From Lophium mytilinum (taxonomy: Eukaryota; Ascomycota; Dothideomycetes; Mytilinidiales; Mytilinidiaceae), in assembly GCA_010093605.1 (NCBI GenBank), contig MU004187.1, forward strand, positions 1,602,343-1,651,802: a stretch of DNA of 49,460 nt, given 5' to 3'. The first letter of the stretch is position 1. Each line of letters begins with the position of its first letter. Made by a program: the position numbers and the translations under genes. A model generated the notes under the pieces. That model did not search any database. It was not told the origin of the DNA and saw only the letters and a program-made list of their open reading frames with translations. Positions 1 to 12,990 of the stretch are shown here, piece by piece.

Positions 1-915
1 CTCTTATAGAGTTCTACTAGCTTAGCAGGGGTAGCTAGTTAGATTAGAATAATAGTAAGAAAGATAGGGACCTCTACTAGCTCTTTACTAGTAGTTATAT
101 TAGTATTATACCTAATTATCTAGCCTCTAAATAAGGGCGGTAGATATTCTTCTAGAATTTTAAGAACCTTAAGGGTGCCCTTAATAGTAAAATTATAGTA
201 GTACTTAGACTTATTTATAGAGGCTACCTTTTATAGTTTATATATATCTAGATTAAAATAATAAGAGTAAGTATACTATTATGCACCTAGTATATTAGTA
301 GGTAGGCTAGAGCGTATCTAAGTAGAGATTTTAAATTAGCACTTAATTATAACTTACTTTAGTAGCTTTTAGTTTTATAGCGCTTTAGTAAGCTTTACTA
401 TATAGGTAGTATTAGGTATAGTTATTAGAATAATAGTAAGAGCGTAGGTATCTATTACCCCTATTTAGCCTTTTAAGATTAGAATATTTACTATAGAATT
501 AAGTTAGTATTTAGTATATCTCTAGTACTTTTAAAGGTTACTATATTTATCTTTAAAGGTTACTATAGATTTAAACCCGTTAGTAGACTATATTATAGTT
601 ATTTAAGTAGTAAGTATCTTTTTAAGTTCTACTTTCTATAGTTTATTTAATTTATCCCTTATAACTAAGATTTTACGTATACTATATAGAAGATTAAAAA
701 ATTAGTTAGCGCCCTTAGAGTAGAGTTAAAAGAAGGGCTTAATAGTAATCTCTCTATATATAGATTAGTCTATTAAGTCTAAATACTACTATATATAAGC
801 TAGACTTACTACTTAGTCTCTATCTAAAGTATATTAGCCTTTACTATTCTAGACTATATATTACTATTAGGCCTAATATATTTAAATAGTTAGTTAGTAT
901 TAGTATAAATAGATA
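1..915 (+). pseudogene. Unidentified coding relic, segment 1 of 3
   Basis: Reading from base 1, the frame is interrupted only by TAG and TAA codons, as expected when CAG, CAA and TGG are hit by C-to-T or G-to-A RIP changes. I saw no TGA. The frame reaches the target-site duplication at 912-915 and resumes in phase at 9192, and again at 25991, so the three pieces are one old reading frame of at least about 750 codons whose 5' end lies outside the window. The predicted protein is too altered for a family call. This segment looks moderately hydrophobic with no motif I recognise. It could be a retroelement gag-like protein or a host gene. The single shared frame is directly visible; function is unknown. 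Confidence 0.5.
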
Positions 916-1135
916 TATTATAGTATAATAGTAGATTATAAAAGAAGACCTAATATTAGTATATATAGATAAAGTAGCTATAAGAGAGAGAAAAGGGCGC
1001 AGAGCGCCGGCTAAGAGGTAGGCAAGGCTAGCGCCAAGCCTAGTTATATAATAATAATTATGTACTAGAGGGTATATAACACTATTATATATATTAGAAA
1101 TATATTATAATAGGGGTTATATTATAGCTATAATA
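916..1135 (-). repeat. Element 1 3' LTR
   Basis: 220-bp direct repeat of 8968-9187, the 3' LTR with respect to the minus-strand element. It starts tattatag and ends ctataata on the plus strand. A short GC-rich block (about 997-1040) remains in both copies and differs mostly by C/T and G/A. The 4-bp duplication gata lies just outside at 912-915. Confidence 0.9.
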
Positions 1136-1160
1136 CTACCCCCCCTCTAAAAGAAACTAT
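1136..1160 (-). other. Element 1 polypurine tract
   Basis: On the minus strand an A/G-rich run containing seven consecutive G bases and ending in gtag directly abuts the 3' LTR. This is the usual site for priming plus-strand DNA synthesis in LTR retrotransposons, and it fixes the orientation of the element. Confidence 0.75.
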
Positions 1161-1439
1161 ATATAGAGCTCCTTCTATTATACTTTAGCCTTCCTATTTT
1201 ATACTTACTATGCGTAAGTAGTTCTTCCGTAATTAATCCCTTTTTATAAGTAGTTCTTTAATTAATTCTTCTATTAATTACGCAGTTTTACTATAATTAT
1301 GTAGTCTTACTATAATTCTTTATAACTATTTAGTCTTTTATATAGTATTATAAACTATAGGTACTATACGGGCGTAATATAAATTAGTATAGAAGTTAAA
1401 CTTATAAACCTTTATATTACCTATTACCTAGTAGTCTAC

Positions 1440-4400
1440 TAGGTTAGCGTCTTCTAACTAGAGGAGTTAGTAATTACTTAGCTAGCTAGCGCTAGTTAGC
1501 TTTAGTAATATCTAGCTTAAGTATCTACTTCTATAGTTTTAATATAATTATAGCTAGTAGGGGTTTCTAGTACTTAGGTTTCTTAAAAGACTTATAAGAA
1601 CTAGCGGCGTTAGAGTATTAATAATAGTAGTCTATTATAATATCACGGTAATTAAACGTGCTTTTATATAATTTCTACTTAGGTTTAGCGTTCTAGTTAG
1701 GGTAACTAGTGTATTGTATTTTATATTATAAGAGGCCTTTCTTACCTATAGTAGAATTAATTATTACTTTATTAATTTATAAGTTAATAATATTATCTAT
1801 ATTCTATTATTTAAAACCTTCTTTATTAACCTTAATAGGGCTAGGTTTATTATATATTTAACCTTAAAGCGGCTTATAAGTAACTCTATAAAGTAGCTAT
1901 AGATAAAAGATATTAAATAGTCCCTTTATAGTATAAGGCAGTATAAGCTTATAGGCGCTATTATTAATAACACAAGTAATTTTATAGAGTTCTAGTTACT
2001 TATAGTCTAAGAACTTATTTAGGTATTAGGTCTTAATATTACGCGCGTTAAGTATTACTTTATCCCCTATTTTAAGCTTAGGCGCGGGCTTCTACTTAAG
2101 ATTTATATAGTAAGCTTAATATACCTATATCTAGATAAGCTTATCTTATAAGAAAAGTCTAAGCCTATTAATTTATTTAGTAAGGGCGTTAGCTTTCTCT
2201 TAAAGTAATTTCTAGAGGCCTTTTAGTTTAATAGTATTATTAGCGGGCTTAAGTCCTAATTATAGGTTATAACCTTTTATTACTATAAATAGTAATACGC
2301 CTATTATAGTTTTAGCGTAGTTAGCCTTAAATTTAGTAATAGATAGAAGATCTACCTAGTTATCTTATTTATAGTTAATATAGGCGTGTAGATATTACTT
2401 AAGTACTATATTAGTAATCTTAGTCTAGCTATCTATTTTAGGGTAAAATAATAATAAGAGCTTTAGCAATGTGCTAATGCGAGCGTAGAGGCGTTTCTAG
2501 AAGTATAAGATAAACTAGGCGCTATAGTCTAAGATAATAGTATATAGATAGCCTTCTTTATACTAAACCTATTTAATAAATACTTAGATAACTAGCTTAA
2601 CTTCTATAGAGTTAAGTAGAATAAACTTTCTCTTCTTAAATAGTTAATTAACTATAACTATAATATGCTTATATTTTCTACCCTATTATTTATAGATAGG
2701 TAGTAGTCTAATAAAGTTAACTAAGATATTATACTAGTAGTAATATAGAATTAGAAGTAGATAAAGAAGGCCTTACTTACCTTCTCTAGAGTACTTTAAG
2801 CGGCGATAGGTTATATAAGCGCCTATATACTAATTAACGTTAGAGGTTATAAAAGGCTAGTAGTAATAGTTACTTAATCTAGCGTATATAGAGGTTATTT
2901 CTATATAACTAGCAGGTTTAAGTTTATATATAGAATAGATAATAGTAGTATATAATCTTAGTATAGCTAGTATATAGAGCTTCTTATAAATATAGAGAAA
3001 GTTATTAATTATATTATAGTTACTAAGTTTAATTTATAGATAATAATTATAATAAAATTAAGCTAGTAGTTATTACTTATTATAGCGCTTAGTATATTTA
3101 ACTACTTATATAATAGAGTTAGCCTAAGAGGCTTTCTTAATATATTATAAGATCTAGTTACTAGTAAGAATAGGTTTTAACGTATTATATAGCTTAGCGT
3201 TAGAACTGCATTCTTACTTAAAAGAATTATTTATCTTATCTTCTATAGAGGGCTCCGGCGCAGAATTCTTTATCTTATCTACGCGCGGCTCTAGGCGTAA
3301 TCTTATTTAGCGCGTATATATAACTACTAGTTAGGCTCTATTATTCTCTAGCTAGTTAAACTTGCTAAGGTTATATATTATAGAGGCTAGATCTATAATA
3401 GTATATTCTAGGGCGTTATTTATAAGAATATAGGCTAGGTTAATAGCGTAGTATATATTAGGCTTATAGTTAGCAGGCTTAAGTATAACTTATTCTTAGT
3501 ACTTATAGCGGGCGTCGCCTTCCGCTAGTTTATTACTAGAATATCTAGTAAGAAGGTCTAGTTTATTATTTTATTTTCCGGGTTTATACGTAATTTTAAA
3601 GTTAAATTTAGCTAAGAATTTAGCCTATTATACTTAATAGCGGTTAAGGCGCTTAGTTATTATAAATATCTAGAGGTTCTTATAATTAGAGATTACGTTA
3701 ATAGGGCTACTATATTTCTAGCTCTAGCTAGTAAGTTCTAGCCGCTAGTCTTTAAATACTAGAATAATAGCAAGTAGTTCTTTATTATAGATAGCGTAAT
3801 TAATCTACTATAGCGTTATTTATTATAATATAAAGGTAATAGGGCGTAGAGTACTATCTAGTTAGACCTATAATAGTACTGCGGCTATTATATAATTTAA
3901 AGAATTATACTTAACCTATATTTTATAGTCTAGATTCTATAAAGCTAGCTAAGGGGCGTTTTAGAAGTATTTCTTAATATAGGTAAATACTTATACCTTA
4001 TCTCTATTATCTTTCTAAGGAAATTTAAATAACTTTCTAGCTAAGAATATAAGTATAGAAAGGGGGGCGGTAAACTTAGAGTATCTAGTAATAAAATAGT
4101 AATAGAAGTTATAGAAGCTAAAAAAGGCTTATATATCTTTTAGATTTCTTAAAGTAGGCTAGTCTAGTACTATTTAGACTTTATAAGAGTCTATATAGAC
4201 GCTATTAATACCTATAATAATGTCTAGATACTTAACTTCTTAGATAGTAAATTTAGACTTATAGATATCTAGAAAGAGACCGGCGTTTTTTAGTCTAGTA
4301 ACTATAGAAATAATATACTTCTTATATTTCTTAAAGCTATTACTAAATATAAGTATATTATCTATATAGGCTATATAGTAGTAGTTAAGATCTTTATAGA

Positions 4401-5800
4401 GTATATTATTAATATAGGCTTAAAATAAACTAGAGGCGTTATATAGGCTAAATAGAAGGACTATAAATTTAAATAGACCCTATTATATTAGAAACGCTAT
4501 TTTATACTTATTACTCTCTTTAATACATAGGGCGTTAAAAGCGCTAATAATATCTAACTTAGTATAGTATTTAGCTTTAGCTAGTAGTATAAGTATATCT
4601 TTAATAAGAGGTAGTATATTATAGCTCTTAATTATAATATTATTTAGTCCTCTATAGTCTATATAGATGCGGAGACCGCCTCTAGGTTTCTTAATAATAA
4701 GTATAGGGGTAGTAAAGAAGAATAAGCTTAGTTAAATAAAGCCTTTAAAGCGCATCTTATTAATAAATACTTTTATAATAGTAGCTTAGTCTCTAGAGAG
4801 GCTATAGACCTTCTATATAGGTAGTTTACTATTAGGTTAGAGATTAATTATATAATCTATCTTATAGTAAGGGGATAATATATTAGCTACTTAGGGGTCC
4901 TAGGCGTTGCAGAGGTAGTAAAGCTAGCTTAGAAGAAGCTACTTAATCTTTTTATTAGTAATAGAAGGCCTATTTATTTTATTAAAGAACTTTCTATAGT
5001 TAGCTAGGTTAATTATAAATAGGTTAGTTATAAATGCGGCTTATTCCTTAGCTAAGGCATTATTAAGCTTAGTAAGCCTATAGAGAGTAGAATTATTAGC
5101 TATAGTATAAGTAGCCTTATTCTTATAGGCGTTAAGTTTATTAAAGTTATTATCTTATAGTCTAATAATAGCGTTCTTCTTACCTTTATAGGTAAGCTTC
5201 TAGTATTTAGTAAGAAAGTTATTAGCTTTATCTAGGTTAAGGCTAAGCTTATAGTAATAGTTAATAATTTTATATAGGGCGCTATTATATAGCTTTTTTT
5301 CTTTATAGATAATATCTTAGTTATAGCTATTACTCTAGACGCGTTAGTAGCTATCTATATATAGATAGTTACTTATATAGTAATTAAAGTTAAAGTTTAA
5401 TATATATTCTCTCTATATAGAACGCGGCTTATAGCGCTTAAACTAGAGTATACTAAGAATAATATTATATTTCTAAAGGTTAGTAATATAGCACTATAGG
5501 TATTTAATATAGGCTCTAAGTAATAGCGTAATTTAGGCTTTATATATAACTATAAGTATTAACTAGCTATTAGTAAGGCGTAGTAGTATTAGCTTTATAA
5601 TTAAAACTATTATAAGCTTATAGACTTTTATAAATATCTATAATATAAAAGCTAGGTATAAGTAGCCTATATCTATTAAGCACTTACTATTAATAACGCT
5701 AGTAGTAGAAGTATAGATTCTATATTTAAAGTTAAGCTATTTTCCTTATATAACTTCCTTAGAGGAATTAATAGTATAGGTAGAGAGCTAAAGCTTATCT
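1440..5800 (-). pseudogene. Element 1 pol relic (protease, RT, RNase H, integrase, chromodomain)
   Basis: One minus-strand frame (codons starting at positions divisible by 3) carries the whole pol order, broken only by TAG/TAA. Retropepsin: the active-site triplet reads D-I-G at 5673-5665, from DTG by ACA-to-ATA. Reverse transcriptase: the conserved KKPRGGLRIYIDYRGLN-like block lies near 4690-4630, and the YXDD box reads Y-I-D-N at 4368-4357. RNase H should follow, about 3950-3500. Integrase: a D-Y-S-A-Q-F block (family S-D-R-G-x-Q-F) near 2535-2515 and a Y-P-K-I-D-S block (H-P-Q-T-D-G) further on. The integrase C-terminal I-G-D-K-V-I-L-N-A-R-N motif is near 2070-2035. A chromodomain-like segment follows at about 1800-1600. 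The second catalytic Asp of RT is lost. Confidence 0.85.
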
Positions 5801-8250
5801 AGCTTAGAAGGTAGTTGCTCTAGCTTATAAATGCGGGTAACTAGTATACTTAGATAAATATCTACTAGACTCTAACTGTAACTATAGTTAGAGCCTAGTA
5901 AAAATCCTTACTATTAGATAAGTTCTTATTATTGCAAGTAGTATTATCTTTACTACTATTATAGTTAATAGTAGCTAGAGTATTACTAAGCTTAATATTA
6001 GATGCAAAATTATCTATATAGTAGATTATAGAGAGCTTTAAATCTAGTTCTTTCTAGAAATAGGTAAGATATTATTAGACTATCTTTTTAGAAGAAGAGG
6101 CGTTCTTTATATAAGGATAGTTATAGTCTAATATATAATATTCTATCTTAAGATAGTTATAGTAGACTTCTTAAGTCTATTTACTTAGCACTTTAGTTAC
6201 TATAGAAGAGAGATAAATGCGGCGTATATTACTATTATAGTTATAGCAGTATAAGCTATTATCTATAATAGGGCGTAATAAATATATCTTTAAGTTGCGG
6301 TTAAAATCCTATTAGAAGTTATAATTAGACTTATTAGTAAATAGCTTATTAGTATATTTTAAGCTGTTACTATTATTCTAGAAAGGGCCGTTAGAATATT
6401 ACTGCTTGCGGGCGCGTTCGCGCTTACTAGTAAGATAGGAGACTGCGCGGTTAATAGCGGCGATAAGTTCTAGCTAGAATATATAGTTATTAGCAGCTCT
6501 AAAGACTTAACCTTTAAGTTTAGAAGTAATAAGGCGCTTAAGCTATTCTTTTTATTTAATAAAGTCTATATCCTTATTAGAGTTTATAGATACTATCTTC
6601 TAGAACTAGAGAAGAAAAATAGACTATTTCTTATTATATTTTATATACGCCTATTAGCTATATAGCTTATTATTTATAGCTATAGCTTTATTATTAATTA
6701 TAAAATATAGGTCTATTACTTTAAATATTTCTTTAATTATTTTAAAGTTATTACTTATAGGGCGGTTCTATTAAGTATAGCTATATATAACGCTCTTAGC
6801 ATATCTAATATAGTATAATTTAATATACTTAAGCTTAGCTTACTTATTATAGAAGTCTTAAGGTTTATTCTAGAAGATAGTATAGGCATAAGCTTTCTAT
6901 AATTTATACTTAGATATATTATTACATTCTTTAAACTTCTAAAGGTTATAGAACTTAGTATAGAGTTAGTGCAGACTAGTAGTAAGTTACGCGTTTAGAT
7001 TATATAAAAAGTTAGGCTAGATAAAATAATTATAATCTAGAGAGTTATCGCTGTTACCTTTATTAAATAGGTAGCTATAGTTACCGCGCTTAGCTATATT
7101 ATCTTATTAAGAGCGCGCTTATAGTTATTACTATATAGCTTATTAATACTTCTTCTTATACTCTATACTCTAAGTGTAAAAGGTATTATACTGCTATTAG
7201 TATTAGTTATAGTAGAAAGTAACTTTAGCTACTTTAGTAGTAAGGCCTTTAACCTTAATACATAGCTTAGCATTAAGAATAGTCTAAGCGTTAGCCTTCT
7301 TACGCTTATCTTCTAGCTGCTTAGTAAGGCTATCGCGTTTATTAGTAAAGTTTTTAGTATTAGTATATATCTTAGTAACTTAATAATAAAGCTTAGCTAC
7401 TTAGTCTTTAAGATTACTAATTATAATACTATCTTATATACCTTATTATTTCTAAAGTTATATAATCTTCTTATCTTTCTATTAAATAGCTATAACTATA
7501 TTTCTAATATCTTTATATAACTTACCTAGTTCTTTATAGTAGTTAAGTAGTATAGTATAAATACTAATATATTTATCTTGCATAATATTATAGAGCTCTT
7601 TCGCGTTATTAATAGTAATATTAGTAGGTTATCTATTACTAGCGCGGTTAATAGTAAAGACTATGCCGTTATTATCTATAAGAAGGGACTGTTAATAATT
7701 AGGCTTATTACTGCTAGTTCTAGTAGAGCTAGCGCCTATATTAGCTATATTAGACCGGCCTTAAAAAGGGAGATTAGAATAGGTATTTAGAATTACGGTA
7801 GTATTATTAGTAGAGGTAATAACTTAGTTCTTAAAGGTATTTAGAATTTAAGAGAAGACTAGAGTTATTAGGTTAATAAGGGGTTTAGTAAATTAGATAG
7901 CTTAAGGTATAGATATCTTAGTAAATAACTTAAAGGCTTCTTTATCTTTAACTTTAACTTTACTTTTAGCTTTAACTTTACTTTTATCTTTATTTACGTA
8001 GGCGTTATTATTTATATTCTACTTAGTAGAGTTAGTAAAGTTATAATAGGCTTAGCTCTATAGTAGGTTAGTACTAAATTAATTTAATAGAAGGTAAATA
8101 TCTAGTCCTAAGTTACTAAATTTTTTAGCGCGCGTAGCGAGAGCTTCTAGAGTTATAGTTAGTTAGTATTATAATACTTCTCTACCGCCTATCTTATAGG
8201 CGGCTTTCTTTTCTTAGTAATTAAGCTTATGCGCTTCTTAAGAGTTAGAT
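5800..8250 (-). pseudogene. Element 1 gag region, RIP-degraded
   Basis: This interval lies between the 5' leader and the protease of Element 1, where gag is expected. I could not identify a zinc knuckle or a conserved capsid motif; the sequence is heavily converted to TA. A short open frame on the opposite strand at 7578-7790 is antisense to it and has no support as a gene. The assignment rests on position only. Confidence 0.45.
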
Positions 8251-8967
8251 ATAAGAGTAGATTAAGTAGCTTATAAGCTAGAAGAAAGGGTAGAATTAGA
8301 AATAACTAAATACTTATTAGCTTTACTACTAGAAGGTAAACCTATAGGCTATACGCTAGATATAGCTATACTATATAGAGTTAGAGCTTTTCTACTATAA
8401 CTTAGTATAGCTAGTCTTAGAGGTGTTATTTATATCTTTACTAGTAAGTATTAGTAGACTATAGAAAAGGTTAGTATAAAATAGAGAGTATAGATCCTCT
8501 ATAAAAGCTTAAAAGTAGGCGTGCTTTCTAGAGTAGCTAGTACTATTCTTAGCGGCTGCCTTTAATTAGTAAATAAAAATAGGATAACTATATATAAACT
8601 AGTTAGTTACGCGTAATAGTTAGTAAGTAGGTATATAGAGCCTATATACTAGCCTATTACTAATAGAGTATATATAGTTCTTACTCTATTATTAGAAAGT
8701 AACTATACTTATATTAGTTAGTTGCGCGTAATAGTAAGTAGGTTTATAGAGCCTGCGCGCTAACTATAGTAGGCGGAGTATATAGAGTTCTTACTATAAG
8801 ATTATAGGGCCTTTTTTTAAGTCTCCCTATATTAATATAGAGAGTATTAGGTTTATATATTAAAATTTTAGCCTATTAAATTAGCTAGGTATATATATAG
8901 GTAGGTAGATAGGTAGAAAAAAAAGTACTTCTAGAAACTTCTAGAAGCTAGAAGGGTAGCTACTTTA
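8250..8967 (-). other. Element 1 5' leader with candidate primer-binding site
   Basis: Untranslated leader downstream (minus strand) of the 5' LTR. The first bases after the LTR, 8967-8941, read on the minus strand taaagtagctacccttctag and then cttctag. The block acccttctagctt recurs at the same position in Element 4 (32039-32051), so it may be part of a shared primer-binding region. The rest of the leader shows nothing I can assign apart from a few short direct repeats around 8590-8770. Confidence 0.45.
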
Positions 8968-9187
8968 TATTATAGTATAATAGTAGATTATAAGAGAAGA
9001 CCTAATATTAGTATATATAGATAAAGTAGCTATAAGAAAAAAAAAAGAGCGCGGAGCGCTAGCTAAGAGGTAGGTAAGGCTAGCGCTAAGCCTAGTTATA
9101 TAATAATAATTATATACTAGAGGGCACGTAATACTATTATATATATTAGAAATATATTATAATAGGGGTTATATTATAGCTATAATA
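8968..9187 (-). repeat. Element 1 5' LTR
   Basis: 220-bp direct repeat of 916-1135; with respect to the minus-strand element it is the 5' LTR. Three G-to-A changes turned a GA-rich run of the other copy into an A-run near 9037-9046. The duplication gata follows at 9188-9191. Confidence 0.9.
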
Positions 9188-9394
9188 GATATACTTATAT
9201 TCTAAATAAAATAGTTAGAGTTAGAGAAGAGGCTATAATTTAATAGTAAGTAGGTTATTAAAAGAGTTTAGAGCTTTAGTCTAATATATACTAGTAGTAT
9301 ATTAGCTATTATTATAAAAGGTATAAGTTACTATAGTAGTAGCTACCTTCTAGAGGGTTAAAGTTAAGGCTAGTATAATATTAGGCTAATAATT
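9188..9394 (+). pseudogene. Unidentified coding relic, segment 2 of 3
   Basis: A short piece between Elements 1 and 2. After the duplicated gata (9188-9191), the frame of 1-915 continues in phase from 9192, again with only TAG/TAA stops. The last two bases before Element 2 (9393-9394) form a codon with 25991. The 3' end, taatt at 9390-9394, is the target-site duplication of Element 2. No domain is recognised. Confidence 0.5.
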
Positions 9395-9599
9395 TATAAT
9401 AGATCTAGGCCTCTTTTCTAGCTATAAACCTAGTACGTGCCTAATAGTTATATACTTACTAGAAATATTATTATTCTACTACTAGCGTGTTTCTTTAGAT
9501 AGATTGCAAGCAGCCTTATACTCTAGCTTCTTATAGCACGTCTTATAATATAATTCTACTTCTTATTTAATACGCCTTTATATCTTACTATCTATAATA
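9395..9599 (+). repeat. Element 2 5' LTR
   Basis: 205-bp direct repeat of 25781-25985, beginning tataatagatct (from TGTAACA-type ends) and ending ctataata. The duplication taatt precedes it. The sequence after it (from 9600) has no recognisable tRNA-complementary primer site, probably because of RIP. Confidence 0.92.
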
Positions 9600-10430
9600 C
9601 TATATACTACTTATATATATAATTTTCTTTTCTATAGCTCTAATTACTTATTATAAAGTTATACTAGACTATACTACTAGTAGCCTTAATACTATTACTT
9701 TAGTAGTATAGCCTCTTAGCTTAGTTATATAGCCTATAGATACTAATTTCTTTAAAGTCTTACTACTAGCCTATAGGCTGCTTAGTTAAAAATAAGCCTA
9801 TAGGCCACTTAGTTAATAAGCCTATAGGCTACTTATTAATTAGCCTATAGATTAGCCTAGTTAAAAACGCCTAGTTTATAGCCTGCGGGTTAGCTTAGTC
9901 TACAGCCTGCGGGTTAGCTTAGTCTATAGCCTACGGGTTAGCTTAGTTAATTTACTTAGTATATAGCCCGCGGGTCTACTTAGTTATATATCTATAGGCG
10001 CATCTAAATAAGCCTATAAAATTACTTAGAATTACTAAAAATAAGTAGCTACTTAAACTCTAGCTTTAAATAGCCTTACTATAGGCTATTATAGACCTTC
10101 TATTTTTTATAGTCTTACTATAGGCTATTATATACTTACTATATAAATACTCTAAAAAGAGTATATAGACTTTTCTATATTATTTACTATATACTAACCT
10201 AACTTAGAACTAGCTATATAGCTACTTTAACTAGCCGCCCTTACCCTCTTTCTCTATCTTTCTCTCTCTTACTTATCTTCTACCTATAACTTCCCCTCTA
10301 TAAAGCTATAAGAAAGTCTACTTCTATACTATCTAGCGCAATCTATAGGTTAATATTTCCTCTATTATTTCGCGTAATATACGGGTTGCGTATTATAGCT
10401 ACTACTTTCTCTTACTAGCTTACTACTCTA
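9600..10430 (+). other. Element 2 leader
   Basis: Untranslated leader between the 5' LTR and gag. It contains a repeat-rich block (listed separately at 9765-10000) and, further on, pyrimidine-rich sequence around 10235-10300. No gene is seen. Confidence 0.55.
9765..10000 (+). repeat. Tandem repeats in Element 2 leader
   Basis: Degenerate repeats built on agcctataggct and, at 9880, 9904 and 9928, three copies of a 24-bp unit beginning agcctgcgggttagcttagt. Several units contain short inverted symmetry (agcctataggct is self-complementary). They lie in the untranslated leader, so they may be structural or regulatory for the element RNA; this is inference. Confidence 0.7.
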
Positions 10431-12990
10431 CTATAAGCACTACTAAGAACCCTATCTTTATTAAATCTAAACCTAACTCTAATAATAATTCTACCTCTAG
10501 TAAAGACCTAGCTATATTAGCTTCTCTATTATAAGCGCGCCTTAAGCGCAAGTACTAGTTCTAAGAGAATAAACCTAAATAATTTACCTAAGACCCTAAC
10601 GCTCTAGTTAATACTTAATTTATATCTATTACTATAGAATAGAGCTAGCAACAGGTGCCCCTTAATAATAATAATAATAATAAGATTAAAAACATTAACG
10701 GCTCTTTCTTAGAAGCTATTAATACTCTAGAAAAGAAATAAGTTAGTAAAACCCTATTACGCCTTATAGTATAAACCCCGGGTAATTTTATTAAAGACTC
10801 TATATTTATTAACTACTCTACTATTAGTAAAGATAAGTAACTCGGCCTTATCTAGATTAATAATACTAATACTTACCTTATACTTATTAAGGTAAATTCT
10901 ATAAAGTAGTTCTAAATCCTGCAAGAATATAAAATATAAGCTTAGTATAAAGAGATTACACGCAAAGATACTAAGAAGCGTTACCGCGCACTATAAATTA
11001 AGGTTAATCTTAAGCGCAATATTATAAAAGAATAAGAAAACGCCGCTAAAGATAAGAAGAATAAAGTCTAGAAACTCTTAGAATAGGCGGAGGAACTCTA
11101 GAAGAAACTTATAGAGGCTAAGAGTAAATTTAATAAACTTATTAGGGCGTCTACTAGTAAATAAGTATAAGTCTATAAAGATAAGATAGCTATATAGAAA
11201 GCTAAACTTGCTAGTAAATTTTACCTTACTATAAAAACTAAGAAGCTTAAGTAGAAACTAGAGAAGATTAAGGGAAAGCTATAAAAGGCTATAGAGTAAG
11301 CTAAGTATTAGGTTAAAAATCTAGCTATATATAAGAATAACTACTATAAAGCTAAGATAGCTTATAAGCTTTAAGTAAGTAAAGTAGTAACGCTAGAAAA
11401 GAAAGCTATAAAGCTTTAACGCTAAATAATTACTACTAATATAGTATCTACTTCTAAATAATAGGCTATACTAGTTAAGGTTTTAGCTACTACTTTATAG
11501 AAGACCGCACGCCCTAATACTATTAATAACCTCTTTTCTATAGTAACCTCCCTATTTAGTAATAGTAGCTATAATAATAATAAAAACCTATATAAGTATA
11601 AGAAGCGGTCTAAGAAGTATAAGTCTTGCTAGACTAAGTTATATAGTAAGGATAACTCTAGTAGCTCTAATAGCTCTACTAGCTTATCTAGTTTAGATAA
11701 AGACCGCTGTAATTATAGTTATAATTAATACTACTTAAAATACTACTACTTATACTTATATTTATATTTAAGATTATATACACGTAACTATATTATAGAC
11801 GCCCTAGAATTTACTAGTAATAAAGTATAGTACTCTAGCTAGAAAGCTTATATTATACTTAAGATTTCCGGCAGCGGCCGCAAGTTCTAAAATAACTATC
11901 TATAGCTTAGATATATAATCTCCTAAATTAAGCTTAACTTAGTAGCGGGATAATATATAATATCTAAATAGATATTAAAAGATAGGCTTATTACTCTAGT
12001 AGACGCCTAGGCCTTTATAGATAATTAATTTCTTAACCCTAATATAGAGAATACAGCCTAGAATAAGATCTATATAATATTCTAGAAATAAAATAAATTA
12101 ATAGATAATTTCTAAAGCTATATTATAGAGTAAGCAAATATAATATCTAAATAGAATAATAATAATATAATAACTATAATTTAGAAGTAAGGGCTTATCT
12201 AGGTTAATAAGGGCGCTATAATAGAAAAGCTATTTACTAGAGCTATAGATATAGTAGTAGCTATACACTACTACTAGTATAATAATAATATATTAATCTA
12301 TATATATATAGCCTACTACGCTAACCTAATAATCTATTAAGAAGAAAACTAGCGCGGTAGATATAGAGAATACTAAAAAGGTTATAATAACTATAGAGGT
12401 TACTAGTTCTAATACGGCCTATATACCTAAACTTCTTAGTCTAACTAACCTCTTACTATTATAGCCGCCGGTATTAATAATACTAACCTGCGTATAGATT
12501 AGCTATAGGCTCTAGTTAATATTCTAAATAGCTAGAAGCCTCTAGGCGTAATAACTAATACTAAGTATACTATACTAAGAGCTAATAGTATCTACTACCG
12601 CTATTATATACTAGGCTATAAGAAGAATAACTCTAATTACTCTATAGCTTAGCTTATAGCTTAGCGCCCTACTCTACCGTGCACTAGCTAGCCTAGCGCC
12701 CTAGCTATTTATACTATAAACTTAGCTACTTAGTAAGAATATAGCTAGGGAAATACCTAGCCCTAGGTTATAGCCGCAACTTAGGGCCTATAGTAAGTAG
12801 TAGTAATTTAATACTAGTTATATAGTTAATATATAAAGGTATAGTAGGCATAATAAATAAGCTAGATAGACTTAGGCTAGAATCTATAGATACTCTTAAA
12901 ATTAGTAAGGCTTTAATCTAGATAGATATTCTACTATAGAATAGATACTATCTAAAGCTTATAGAGGACGTTTAAATATATAAAAATAGT
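10430..12990 (+). pseudogene. Element 2 gag relic with zinc knuckle
   Basis: Gag packages the element RNA into virus-like particles. A long lysine- and glutamate-rich stretch lies around 10950-11420. At 12593-12640 a CCHC-type zinc knuckle is visible as Y-x2-Y-x4-Y-x6-Y in phase 2: each Cys (TGC/TGT) and the His (CAC/CAT) has become Tyr (TAC/TAT) by RIP. The spacing C-x2-C-x4-H-x6-C is slightly longer at the end than the usual C-x2-C-x4-H-x4-C. Pol continues in the -1 phase (frame 1), an arrangement typical of gypsy elements that use -1 frameshifting. The start codon is not identifiable. Confidence 0.7.

Larger units (their letters stand above)
916..9187 (-). mobile_element. Element 1: Ty3/gypsy LTR retrotransposon, RIP-degraded
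   Basis: A complete 8.27-kb element in minus orientation. Two 220-bp LTRs (916-1135 and 8968-9187) are colinear without indels and differ at about 15 sites, all transitions by eye. A 4-bp duplication, gata, lies at 912-915 and 9188-9191. The LTR ends read TA...TA, as expected from TG...CA after RIP. On the minus strand the order is leader, gag region, protease, reverse transcriptase, RNase H, integrase, chromodomain-like tail, then a purine tract next to the 3' LTR. That order marks Ty3/gypsy (Metaviridae, chromovirus-like). All coding parts carry many TAG/TAA stops, so the copy is inactive. It splits the unidentified relic at base 915. Confidence 0.9.

Noticed and set aside
7578-7790. 70-residue open frame on the plus strand
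   Set aside because: It lies antisense to the gag region of Element 1, with no recognised motif and no upstream signal. Its openness is explained by TA-rich sequence.
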